Positions 1-10,559 of a stretch of 64,000 nucleotides of DNA are shown piece by piece. The position numbers were made by a program, and so were the translations under genes. Source of the DNA: Symbiodinium natans (lineage: Eukaryota; Sar; Dinophyceae; Suessiales; Symbiodiniaceae); contig CAJNDS010002504.1 in assembly GCA_905221605.1 (NCBI GenBank), positions 126,001 to 190,000 on the forward strand. Direction: 5' to 3'. Under the pieces are notes generated by a model, which was not told the DNA's origin, made no database searches, and saw nothing but the letters and a program-made list of their open reading frames with translations. The stretch's first letter is position 1. Every line of letters starts with the position of its first letter.

Positions 1-885
1 AATGATGGCTGTGGAGTGAAACAAAGCGCAGGCGCTTCAGAAAGTGGTTTGAAGAACAGTCTGCGCACTAGTCTTTGAAAGGTTTTCAAAACTACTAGGT
101 CTCTTGCTTTTGGGGCATGGTCTGGGCAGCAGAAAAAGCGTAAGCGCAGCTGCCGTGTCTAGCAGAAAGAGCATCGCATGCTGAAATGCCTGCCCCAACC
201 CTGGCAAGAAGCAGCAACTCAGCTGCTCTCTGTCTCTTGCACGCTGCTATGCAAAGCCCACTCATCGAAACAGGAAAGGACACAAAACCGGCGAGAAAGC
301 ATGGACAGTAGCGAACCCAACCACCAAGCCCAAAGCCATGACTTCTAACATTACTGATGGCGCTGATTCTGCAAAAAGACCGCGCTGAACTTGGGTTTGG
401 GGACCATGGGGAGAAAGGGCGATCTTGTTGATGTAGGGTCAAGGGCTTCAACTCTCATGCTGGTGGGCAACCTGCTCTGTGAAACAAGCAAGACTTCCGC
501 ACAACCTAATTTGTGCCCGGCAAGGTACGTAATCAAAGCCCAAAGGCCCAACCCAACATTAACACAACGCGTAAGCGCACGGTAACACTCTAGCAAGACC
601 TTCCGGCCCCCATAGGCGTGAGCATGGCAAAGCCTAAGAAGGCCATGTCTGAAACATCTCATTGAGGGTATTGCTTTTGGGGATGGGCATCGCTTCCTCA
701 ATCAAGACTATGATATCCGGGGGTATACTTTGGGGCTAGGTATCGCTTCCACAGCAAATTTGTTGATGTCCCGCCCAAAGCTACCTAAAAAGGCGCGGGA
801 GAGTGCTTTCAACCAGTGGTTCAGATTACAAGACTGATCTGTGCGTACATCTTTCAGCTAAACTACTTCAGCCAAGAATCCGAAC

Positions 886-3800
886 CGCCTCCTTCACATC
901 CTTTACCGTCGCTGGGTTCGAGCCCCGCATGCCTATGTGGCGGAGCTGCCAGCTTGTAGCTTGCAGGCATTACTTTACACTCAAACCAGAATGAGAATAA
1001 CTCAGGGCATCGCAACCGGGCCATTGGGCACAGCTATCATAACAGTTTCTGGGCTTCTGGAATGGAACTAATGCCCTTATCGACTTTACGACGACCTTCA
1101 CATACTGCCAGCTGGGCGACTTAAGACCAGATCCACGACTTCTTCAAAACGCATTCCAGTCTGCCCCTTCCTCATAGCATCCTGTTCGGAGAGGGACTGT
1201 TTGGACTCCTAAATCCTTATTGTCCTTGGTTCAGAAGCCTGCGTCCCCCCCACCGACCCCCAGCTTCTCCCCCCTCCGGACCGAAAACCTATGCCTTGAA
1301 GCCACGAGATGCTTTGCCTGCCGATACCGGAACAAACAAGCTTGTTAAAGGAAGGTCGGTGGCCACCCACGACAAACTTTGTTTGGGGGATCGTTTCACA
1401 AGGTTTTGGTTGGAGCCGAGTCGGCTGAGCTTCTTGGGTTCTTCCCCGGTCTCATAGTTTCCTGAAAGCCAAGGGCCCTGAAAGCCTGAAACCTTTCTGC
1501 CTGAACGTTTGGGCCTTACTGATCCAGCCTTACTGGGCTGAAGCCAAGGCCCTTAAGCCTGAGCCTCCAAAAGAGCGTCTCAGATTGCGGGCCCTTACAC
1601 CGGCTGGCCCCAACAGGGCAAAGGCTTTGGACCCTGAAGTTGAAGGCGGCCAAGGTCGTCAAGATTCAGGTTGGCCCGAGATCGGAAGCCCCTGCAAGCC
1701 CTCCTCCCTTGACTCCGGAGGGCTTCACTAAGGACTTGAGAGCTCATTATCCTCGTAGATGATCTCCAACATGTCGCAAAGGATGACGACATCCACGCCC
1801 ACAGCATCCACCACTTGCGCGATCCTGGCAGACTGGTGGCTTAGGGTTTAGGGTTTGGGGTTGTTTAGGCCACCCGCCCGGCACTCGCGGTTTAGGGTTT
1901 AGGGAGTCGGGCCCCGGGGCCCTGTCACCAAAGTTTGCCTGGATGGGTGTTGCGGGCCTTTTGACTTGAAAGCTAAAAGAGCCCTCATCGGGGCTTGAAA
2001 GGCGAAGGCAAAGGTCGGTTGGATGCTTAGAACACCCTCCTTAGCTGGTGGACGGATTCCCGGACCACCTTCCTCGAGAAACTGGATGCAGTCGCACGCG
2101 TTTAAAGGCGGCTCCCACATACAGAGCTGTAACAGGTTGTGTAAGGAAGTCCTCGACAGTGAAACCCTGCAAACCCGTGATGAATCGACATTTTGCGACA
2201 GCCGAGCATCTGCGGCTCCACCAAGAGCTGCTCAAACTCGTACTTGGAGATTCGCATCCCGTGCTGGTATCCTGGCAGTCACCCCCTACCAGATCAGCCC
2301 CAAACATGCTTCAAACTAACCTCCCGTTGCCGCCCCACGCCTAGCTTCTCCATCTCCACACGCATGGAATCCGCGACAAAGCCCACAGCGGCCCTCTCCT
2401 CCGTACATTTCTCCCTTCTGTGGACTTGCACAGCCTCTGCAGTTCTTGGGCTGGCCCTGTCGGGGCATCAACTTTTAAGGTAGTTGCTGGGAAGGCTTTG
2501 GATACCTCTCATGATTATGTGGCCTGGCACATGGCCAACAACTTAACGCTAGCTTTTCTCTAGCGAGGCTGTTGATGGATGGCCATTGACTTCTGAACCC
2601 TCACGCCCAGCGTGAATGTGTGAGATTCCTTCTCCACGTTCGAGACAACACCCACGACTTCCACAAGCACCCCGACGAGCATGTACATCACCTGGGCTGT
2701 AGCTCCGTGAGTTCAATGCGATGCTGAGGTCCATCGTCTCAGGCTATCTGAGGCTGAAGCTGTCACCGATATCAAGAGCAGGAAGACAAAGATGATGGGC
2801 CACATCCTGACATCACAGGCATGGCCCTTTTTTTTTCAGAGGCGTCACAGAGCCAAGTGATTTGCTGAGCTTCACACACCGAAACTGCAAAGAACCGACT
2901 CTAGATCTTTGCAGGAGTTTGACGAAATGTCGGCATCAACATGTGCAGTGCAACATGTGCACCTTTGAACTGCATACCGGGAAATCATACTTGAGCTGTG
3001 GACCCGTTCCAATTTGAATCTTGATTGGCGTTTTGAGAGCCGATAGTAAATACTCACGTGACACCCATGATGTGTTGCTGCAGGGCTAGAACTAGAGCCA
3101 CTCAGCCGTAAGGCCCGTACGCTGCAGACGTGCCGGAGATTTCTGCGAACAACGCGGAGCTCTCCTCTAAACGAAACTGAACAGGAGCTGAAATTTGGAT
3201 GGCCTGCCACCTAACTGCAAGCTCAGAAGACGCAGAAAATCATAATCCGACTTCTGACCCTTATCCCAACTTATACCTCACCTCTGCAAACAGGCTGTAC
3301 ATCATCCCTGCACGGACCTGAGCTCTGTTTCAGAGCTCAGGAACTCTAAGCCTCTAGCGGACAACGGTTGCTTGTGCCGGCGTGCAGCACCCCCCCCCCC
3401 CCCCCCCCCCCCAGCAGCACCCCCCGACCCTGATCCTGAGAAGCATAGCAAAGTTCCAAGCCCGCAGAGCCCAGAAAACAAACCCAGCACCATTAAGCTC
3501 ATTAAGCACATCCTGTCACAGTGAGCGAAGATCTAAGCACCCCTTAGCCCTCGCGCGCCGGGAAGAGGGACTGCACCAGCAAGGTGTTCATCGATGCAAG
3601 CACCTCACTTTGGCAGCCAGGCTTGTCATAAGGGGCAGGGGAGGCTGCAGTTTAGGGTTTGAAGCGTTGAAAGGGTTGAAGGCGGTGGGGGGGGGGCGGC
3701 TTTCGTAAGTCAAAACCTTGGCTAGGAAGTTTAGGGCTTACGATTGTGTGAAGCTTTGATGGGCTGCGACTGCGACTCAATCGAGGCTTGTGAAAGAGGC

Positions 3801-6800
3801 GGTTAACCCTTCAAACCTCTCAAGGTGACGAAGGCAGTTGGAGCCGAGGAAAGGCTACTCAAAAGCTTGAAAGGCTTCTTTTGCTTCGGACTTCAGAGGA
3901 TTTGGCAAATGGCCAGGTGCAAAAAGGGTCTGCGAGCACGTGCTTCATCAGTGCCCACTGGCTTTTCGCCACTGCGACTCTGGAAACTCCTGAGCCCAGG
4001 CCCTGAACGCTCAAGCTTGCAATCCGGCTGCAGATCCGAAGTAAAGTGCACCCAGCTCCTCCGCGCGGCTCAGGAAGGGCAAGATGCGTGGAAGTTCATG
4101 GAAGCGAAGAATAAAAGAGAGAGCAATATGCCCCCAGAGCGGTCTCAGAGACCATAACCGCATTATTCTACTGGAGTCTCCGATGCCGCTGCACAGCTGA
4201 TATGACACGAGGGCATCGTGGTTTTGGCGAGCAGCAAAACCACGACACAGAGCCAACCCGTGAACACTCAAACTCTTGAAGAACACTCAAACTCTTGAAG
4301 AGCTCACCCTAGTTCACCGTCAATGCCCAGCTTCGTTTTGCGACTCGGTGTTTTCTTCTGGTCGGGATCACTTAGTACCGCGGTAGCTTGATTCCACGAT
4401 CATTCTTTGATCCCTGTTGCGACTGTGCCATGCTCACACAGTCTACGATCCAGTGCCGCAACTGTAGTGCCCCATCGCCCTCAGCAAGTTCCTCCCCATC
4501 CAAGATCTGCCGCAATGCCACGGCAAAGACATACACAATGATCACGGTGAAGGCGAAGAAAACCGAGACCTTTGAGATCTGGAGAGTTCGCATCTGTTAC
4601 CCATCCTACACACTCTGAGCTCGTCCCAGCGCCTGTTGCCATGGATGCTGCCCGGGCACAGACCGCGCTGCGAAGCCCAAGCCCTTCACGATGATCAGCA
4701 GCCTGACTCTTGCAGAGCAGCCTCTACGAGTACCAAAGTTGGCAGTGATCAGTGTATGGACTTGAGATTGTGAAGTTTTCGAAACGACTTAGAGACTGAT
4801 TGTAGACTGCGCTTTCACACAGCATTCCCCGTGACATGCTCGAGCATCACCTTTGCTATGTCGATGCATTTGCACTTGGGGTCGACCTAACGAAAAGATG
4901 GTTGCCTTTTGACTCTCTTGGGAGCCTTGGGGTTCCGGCTCCTCAAGATCCCTCAAGGCACGTTAAGCAGGAACCCGTCAAGCCTTTTTTCAAGGCGAAG
5001 CTAGGCTCTCCAAGCGGCTCTGGGAAGGCTTGCAAGAGCCGCGCCAGACGGGAGAGCTTCAGCAGCTTTACCAAACGAACCTTGCTGGGGCAAGCTTAGA
5101 TTCGGGGGCTGTCGTTGCTGAATGTGTGGCTAGCCCTTTTGCAACCGGGGGTTTGGGAGAGGGCGTCGGGTACTCAAGATTCTAGGATGACTCAAGGACG
5201 GATTGCCACTAAGTCGCAGCAGCAAAGCAAAATCGGCACCGCCAGCCCTATGGGGAAATGGGGTTCGCTTTCTCCGACATGGAAGAAACCAGAAGTCGAA
5301 ATAAGCAAGTTTGACCACAAACATGTCGCACGGAGGGGCTGGCTGTCCCGAAGATGTACGTGCACCAACATGAAGCCTTATAGCGTTTCGAGCCCTTTGG
5401 TATGCCTTCCCGACGGAGGAAAGCAAAAAAACTCAACCTGTGAGTGTAGGGCGACGCGTGGACAACATCTCAAACTATACTAGCAAAGACCCTCAGACTT
5501 TGAAACTTGCGGAACCTGTGTGAGGCATGAGTGGCTGCTTGCCAAGTGGCCATCTTCACCATCGTTATGGTTCCTCTACTGTGCGCCGGCAGGATGAAGC
5601 GTCTGGTTTGGTTACAAATCTCCTGCCTAAGACTCAAGCCGTTCAATGGATGAGCTTAAAGCTAGGGGCTTCAGGCTTCTCAACGTGACATAAACATGAT
5701 CAGCCCGAGCTCACCCCTTAAGCCCACATAAGCAGCAGAATGCAACACCCAGCTGCCTGTCTCGGCGGTGAGCCGCGCGCCCAAGGCCAGCCTCGGCAAG
5801 AACAATCCTCGTTGCCTTGCCAAAGCTTATTCTCAGTCCATATCCAACATTTATCATGCTTTCAGCCGACTGACCATGCACTGCAGTCCGCTCACAACCT
5901 AGCCCACATCGCATTCACGTGCGGAAGTTTTTCCTTGCGATGGACCGAAAACAAGCTCCATTCCCGGGCTCAGCTGCTGTTGGCCATGGGAAGGTCACAC
6001 ACACACACACACACCTCGAACCGCTGTCCTTGGACAGCCATCATCTCCCTATGCGTGGGGCGGGCGGGCTTTTCAAGCAGCACACACGAGTCCTGCTGCC
6101 CTGCGCTGACCCACGCATCCACGCACCAAGTGAACGACAAAACCCGTACAAAGAACAGTCATGACCAGTCCGATGCGAACTTGGGCGTAAGTGTTTGTAG
6201 TGTGCTCGGCATGCAAGCTTTCCATACCGCAACCTCCACACCTCCAACAGCGAAAGGCTAAAGCATCAAGATCTCATTGCGGGTCGAACCACAAGGGACG
6301 GTCAGGAGAAACTTCCACCGGACAAAAAACTGACCCAACCCACAGCAAAGATAAAGCCAGTCTGTCTTTAAGATGATAACGGACCTTTTTCTGCGGGGAT
6401 CCCTAGAAGCGCAGGAAATCAAACGAGTTTTCGTCGCAGCACTTCGCGAGTGCGATGAGTACATGAAAACTGCAAAAAACCGCAGTAGGTCTGAGGAACC
6501 CGAGTGCCGTAAAACTTACGAAGGCCTGCGGCTAAAGGACGTTTACCATTTGATCACCTACAAGTTGCAGAGTCGCAGCCCTCATCGCAATCCCACATAG
6601 ACGGTCACATCAATTGGTGTACCCAGGTGGCGAACAGTGACTAAGCTGACTAAGCTGAGTGGCATGATCACCGGGGCAATCCACGTCTCAGCGATCATCC
6701 TGCAAAAGCCCGAGAAATGCCAAGAGCCATTGGCAGCAAACTCGCTCCGCAGCACGAGCTGACGGAATTCTCGCACTCAAAGGTACTTTTAAGCCTGCCT

Positions 6801-7294
6801 GCTCAAGTCACAGTGATGCATCTGTCGATCTCTAACCACAAGTCGCCGAGCTGCAGAACCACCAAGCACAGGTCAAAGACGAACCAGAAGTCTCTCACGC
6901 AATCGCTCCTTACTGGCATCTGATTATAATGATGGACAACGTATGTTGTCCAGTCACTAAGACGCCATATATGCTTGACATACCAGCAGCCCCTAATGCC
7001 CTGGGTGGAACTGATACCAGATGTAGGCTACTGACATCCAATTACATCAGTTTCAGCAAGATTGCTTTACAAATGCTGACGGTCAAGGGTTGTGCTACGA
7101 CGAAGGCATGAAAGACGCACGCTTCAGGTACTACGCATTGGGACCCCACACCGCACATCGTCTTCCAAAAGACCCCCTGGGATGCGCAAAGCACAGCTAC
7201 GCACTCTAGACAAGCCAAGGCGCTTCAGCCTGAAAGCACCGAAGCGGATCGACAGCTCGCCGACAAAGAATGTGGTGAAGAGATTCCTCGATTG
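886..7294 (-). CDS. voltage-gated cation channel, single six-helix domain with EF-hand-like tail (multi-exon, partial)
   Basis: Membrane channel of the dinoflagellate Nav/Cav-like type. Exons read on the minus strand: 7294-7216 (S2, FTTFFVGELSIRF), 6912-6855 and 6699-about 6650 (S3, DFWFVFDLCLVVL then MIAETWIAPVIM), 5080-5019 (S4, VRLVKLLKLSRLARLLQ), a micro-exon ending at 4702 (LLII), 4593-4438 (S5, FFAFTVIIVYVFAV), 3603-3549 (pore, SMNTLLVQSLFP), 2806-2761 and 2691-2629 (S6, MWPIIFVFLLL then VMYMLVGVLVEVVGVV), 2434-2341, 2271-2203 (ISKYEFEQLL), 1813-1746 (VDAVGVDVVILCDML), 1160-1121 and 932-886 (RGSNPATVKD). Phases agree at most joins. Donors are mainly GC, with some GA and GT. Not found: S1 and the N-terminus, one pore-S6 linker exon (needed by phase, somewhere in 2807-3548), the S4-S5 junction near 4600-4690, and the stop. 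The S4 basic residues are spaced as in voltage sensors. Ion selectivity cannot be called. Confidence 0.88.
1841..1904. repeat. interstitial telomere-like TTTAGGG repeats with spacer
   Basis: TTAGGG/TTTAGGG units at 1841-1860 and 1891-1904 flank a spacer containing GGCCACCCG and GCGG. The same layout recurs near 12.27 and 34.4 kb. Confidence 0.85.
3390..3412. repeat. poly-C tract (23 C)
   Basis: An uninterrupted run of 23 cytosines. It lies in the channel gene, between the pore exon (3603-3549) and the S6 exon (2806-2761), so presumably in intron. It is prone to length error in sequencing. Confidence 0.95.
4262..4299. repeat. 19-bp tandem duplication
   Basis: The unit aacactcaaactcttgaag occurs twice back to back. 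It is in intron sequence between the S5 and pore exons of the channel gene. Confidence 0.9.
5998..6013. repeat. short (CA)n microsatellite
   Basis: About eight CA units, inside the channel gene between the S3 and S4 exons. Confidence 0.9.
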
Positions 7295-7738
7295 CTACAT
7301 TGTCGTGTTTGGAGGATTTTTTTGGCTATGGTCCTAATGTTGAGCCTACACGGTTCTGCCGAGACGCCAGGCGCAGGACAGTCTCACTTCAACCAGGCTC
7401 ATAAATGACTCGCTCTCAACAAAAGAGCATGCAACAAGGAACCTGAATCCCTCTCATCTCAGGCCACTGCTAGTCGCTGCTAGTCGGTAAGCTCGCATTC
7501 CACCTCCCTATACTGTCAGCACACAACATGCCAGGCTTCTGCCATTTTCACATCGCATCGCTGCAATGCTCGGAGGGATTTCCAGGACACACGGTCACAC
7601 GGCCCCGGCTTAGCCACGGGATATACAGGACGCAGGTTCATATGGTTCGGGCAGCTGTTCTCTGGCCACTCCCTCACCTAAGACTCAGTGCAAGACTCAG
7701 TAATGCTGGCAGGCTGAAGCTGTGTGATCTTCTTGGTG

Positions 7739-9292
7739 TTACGGGACCACCCGTTCTCCGAGCAGATGAGCTCTTGGAGAAGTTTCTGCATGCGTGAGTG
7801 CGTTGTCGTTAGCTGCTAGCTTGGCGGCCAAACCATCCACGGTGTCATGCGGCACGGCCTTGAGCCCGCCCCTGCTCTCGCAGAATCTGCTCTCCACAAG
7901 GCCGATGTCCAGGTCTCGAAACTTCCGCCGGCCATCGTCAAAAGTCAAGACTCCACTGCCGGGAGCTTCTTGATGGAGCAAGGACCACGACCTCTTCTGG
8001 TGACATATCCTCCCGCCACAGCAATTCGAGGCTGGATCACCCGTCTTCGTCGCACCTTGCGGTCACAGAGTGCTGATGAATGGCACGCAAGCTGGACTGG
8101 GTGCTTTTGTGAATGGCATCCTTCTCAGGATTCTTGGTACCATCGCCGCTGCCCCGGCAGTGTGATGTGGGCCCGCGACGAACGCGAAGACCTCCACCGA
8201 GAGCGGGCTTGCGGCCATGGTGTGGCGAAACTGCGAGTGGTCGTCGTCGTCGTCGTCGCCCAGGTGCGGGCTTCGCCTGCAGAGGTCTCTTGGCCTTTCG
8301 AGGAAGTCGTGATAAGACAAGTCCCGACCCACGCTTGCCAAGGAGGAGTCAGAGAGGCGGTGTGCCGCTGCCAGGGTGCTGCACAGGCGCACTGTCAATC
8401 ATTGCCCTGGACAGCGCATCACCAACGATGAAGGGCAGCTGCATCAAAGAGGTTTATCGGTCCGCCATGTCCGGCTCCATGAAGCAACTGAGGTTAAACA
8501 AGACGAACTGCACTTCATTTTCGCCGAAATTGTAGAAAAAAAGGCGTGCGAACCTCTCCATGACCTGCAGCAACATGTCAGACTGGATCTCTTTTTTTAG
8601 AACCCGCTCTATGCGACACGACAGCACCAGTGCACATGTTGCTGCAGGTCATGGAGAGGTTTGCACGCCATATCTTCAGACTGGATCTTGTCGTATGAAT
8701 GTTGAAGCTGAGGCAACTGGGCGTTGTCGTTGGTGACAAGCGGCAAGCAGTCCGTGGTCAGATGCATGCGCAGTGGAGTGCGGAAACGCCCTATCGTTTG
8801 CCACACCACTCGATCACGTGTCAGGAGCTTGGCGTCCTTGAAGGCCTTGAACAGACTCTCCCTTCCGAACAAGTCAACGACACCTCCGATGGAATTCACA
8901 TCTGTGCCCAGCATCTCCAGCTGCATCCAGGCCTCGTGGGCGTGCAACGCAGCATCGTTCGATTCCTGCAAACTCCTGAGCAAGTCACCCCGAACCACGC
9001 TCGCCAATCTGTCGTTGTTGTTCCAGGTTGTGGTCCGCTGAAGAGCAACGCTGAGCTCGGGCGAAAAGTTCATGGCAAGCTCCACGAAAGACACGAAAGA
9101 CGAGCTCTGCCGGCTTGGCGTCTGACATGCTGCGGGACGCTTAAGATTGTGCTTTTCGCTGGTGCCAATTTTCGTGCTCAGCACGAAGCAACTGCACCAT
9201 GAACAAGCACCAACAGGAACACGATGACTAGCACCAGAAAAGAACCCAAACCAAGGTCCAAAGTGTGATCTCGTTTGCTGAGCCAGGTCCAA
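7739..9292 (-). pseudogene. unrecognised coding region with frame breaks, upstream of the channel gene
   Basis: Three minus-strand stretches read like real protein. They are 9290-8690 (227-codon open frame, e.g. DLLRSLQESNDAALHAHEAW and GVVDLFGRESLFKAFKDAK), 8530-8120 (EVQFVLFNLSCFMEPDMADR, an in-frame TAA, then LMQLPFIVGDALSRAMIDS, then a frame change into SLASVGRDLSYHDFLERP) and 7980-7739 (VLTFDDGRRKFRDLDIGLVE). I know of no matching family. The stop and frame changes over a short distance suggest a decayed gene, although unseen short introns could produce the same picture. It could also be the N-terminal part of the channel gene just below it on the same strand, but I saw no S1 helix linking them. 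A second frame near 9200 gives a hydrophobic stretch (FFLVLVIVFLLVLVHGAVA) that may be a membrane segment. Confidence 0.4.
8543..8669. repeat. 36-bp inverted repeat with 55-bp spacer
   Basis: The left arm is 8543-8578 and the right arm 8634-8669. The arms are reverse complements over 36 bases with one mismatch (the G at 8550 against the copy in the right arm). A direct repeat of 12 bases (cagactggatct) follows each arm, at 8578-8589 and 8678-8689. Each strand therefore reads nearly the same peptide (PLHDLQQHV) outward from the centre. The structure lies inside the disrupted coding region. Confidence 0.9.
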
Positions 9293-9299
9293 AGTCGAT

Positions 9300-10320
9300 C
9301 AGAATTTCTGGGGCTGGTTTTTTGCGCTATGTTTAGTACAAAACCCTTGTAGGGGTTTAGGGTTTAGGGTGACTGGGCCGAGGCAGATCCCAAGATAGTT
9401 CTCAGCACCGAATCTAATTCTCTACCCGAGAGGCTCAGCCACCAGGAAGACAATCGGGGCTTCCGTGAGGACAGCGGCAGGGTTCAGGTCAGTGTCGACG
9501 GCCATCCTGCTTTGTGTGGTGATTTAGAAGGAAGTTAGTTGTTGTGCCTCCTCCCTCCAGCCAGAGACTCCGCACTGCATGCAACGCTTCGGGATGATGG
9601 ACGACAAAGGCGCGCCGATGGTAAACTGATCCGCGGGAGGCCCAAGTACCGAAAGGGTAAACCCCCCTCAATCCTCAATTAGGGTTTCGACTCGTTGGCA
9701 CATGCAGAGGCTGCTTGACGAGTAAGAAGGCCGTAGTCAATTAGAGACGACGATCGACAAAAGAACTGCTGTTTACGAAAGCATCATCCTCAATATACAC
9801 CTGACTTCAAGTCAAGGCAAGGGCTTAGGCGGCTTAGGGTCCTACTCAAAACCTTCACCCCACCGAACAGCTCAAGAGCTGTGCAAGATACCGAGACTTG
9901 AGCGACTTGAGCTTCTGCTGTGCTAGGAATACGTTCGGATCGAAACCGCACTAAAGGCTTCGGGCTTCGGGGAGGCGGATCGCCCTGTCCAATTTGCCGC
10001 GGCACCAGATCGCATTGAGAAAGACGACAAAGAGTGTGATGTTGTCAAACCATGAGCTGCGTGCAATGCCCTGTGCGGAAGCAGCATGGGTCATGGGGCC
10101 ACAGGTGCTTCTGAAAATGCTGCTAAGCTAAAGAAAGCCGCACAAAGGAGGGAGGACTGTCGAGATCTTGGTCTTGAGGTGCTGCGCACAGCCGTCTGCG
10201 GAGCCTCTGTAGTTCAATCAAGCCTGTGGTGCCTGCAGCTGCAGCTTTTACCTCCTGAAAGCTTTGCCCCAAACAGCAGAAGCAAGAAAACGCCCGAGGG
10301 AATGCATCTGCCGCCTCGCC
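9300..10320. other. no gene seen; one telomere-like patch
   Basis: No convincing exon on either strand. It holds GGTTTAGGGTTTAGGG at 9353-9370, otherwise unremarkable mixed sequence. Confidence 0.5.
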
Positions 10321-10329
10321 CCACAAAAG

Positions 10330-10515
10330 AAACGTCCTTGGCTATAGTTATCGGCTTCTGTACCGACACTTTCCCTTCCCTCGAGCAGGCACCGCTCGCC
10401 TGGCAGACGCCTGTTTCCCAGTACTGGTCGAGGACGCTGTACTGGGGCTTCATGGAAGCCTCAGATCCATCGTCCGACGAAAGCACCACAGAAGATAAGA
10501 AACCGTCCAGCTGAG
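10330..10515 (-). CDS. exon-like segment, unrecognised
   Basis: The minus strand reads LDGFLSSVVLSSDDGSEASM, then KPQYSVLDQYWETGVCQASG, then KPITIAKDVSF, with mostly G or C in third positions, which fits exons of the neighbouring genes. The plus strand also carries a 142-codon open frame here (10086-10514) with its own start and an acidic end, so the strand is not certain. I recognise no domain. Confidence 0.35.
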
Positions 10516-10559
10516 CCCAAGCAGAACATTGAAGGGATCTAACACGTCCGGGAATCATG

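Noticed and set aside
900-932. tRNA T-arm-like motif (GGGTTCGAGCCCC)
   Set aside because: No acceptor, D or anticodon stems at the right spacing. The bases are accounted for as the complement of the channel exon reading RGSNPATVKD.
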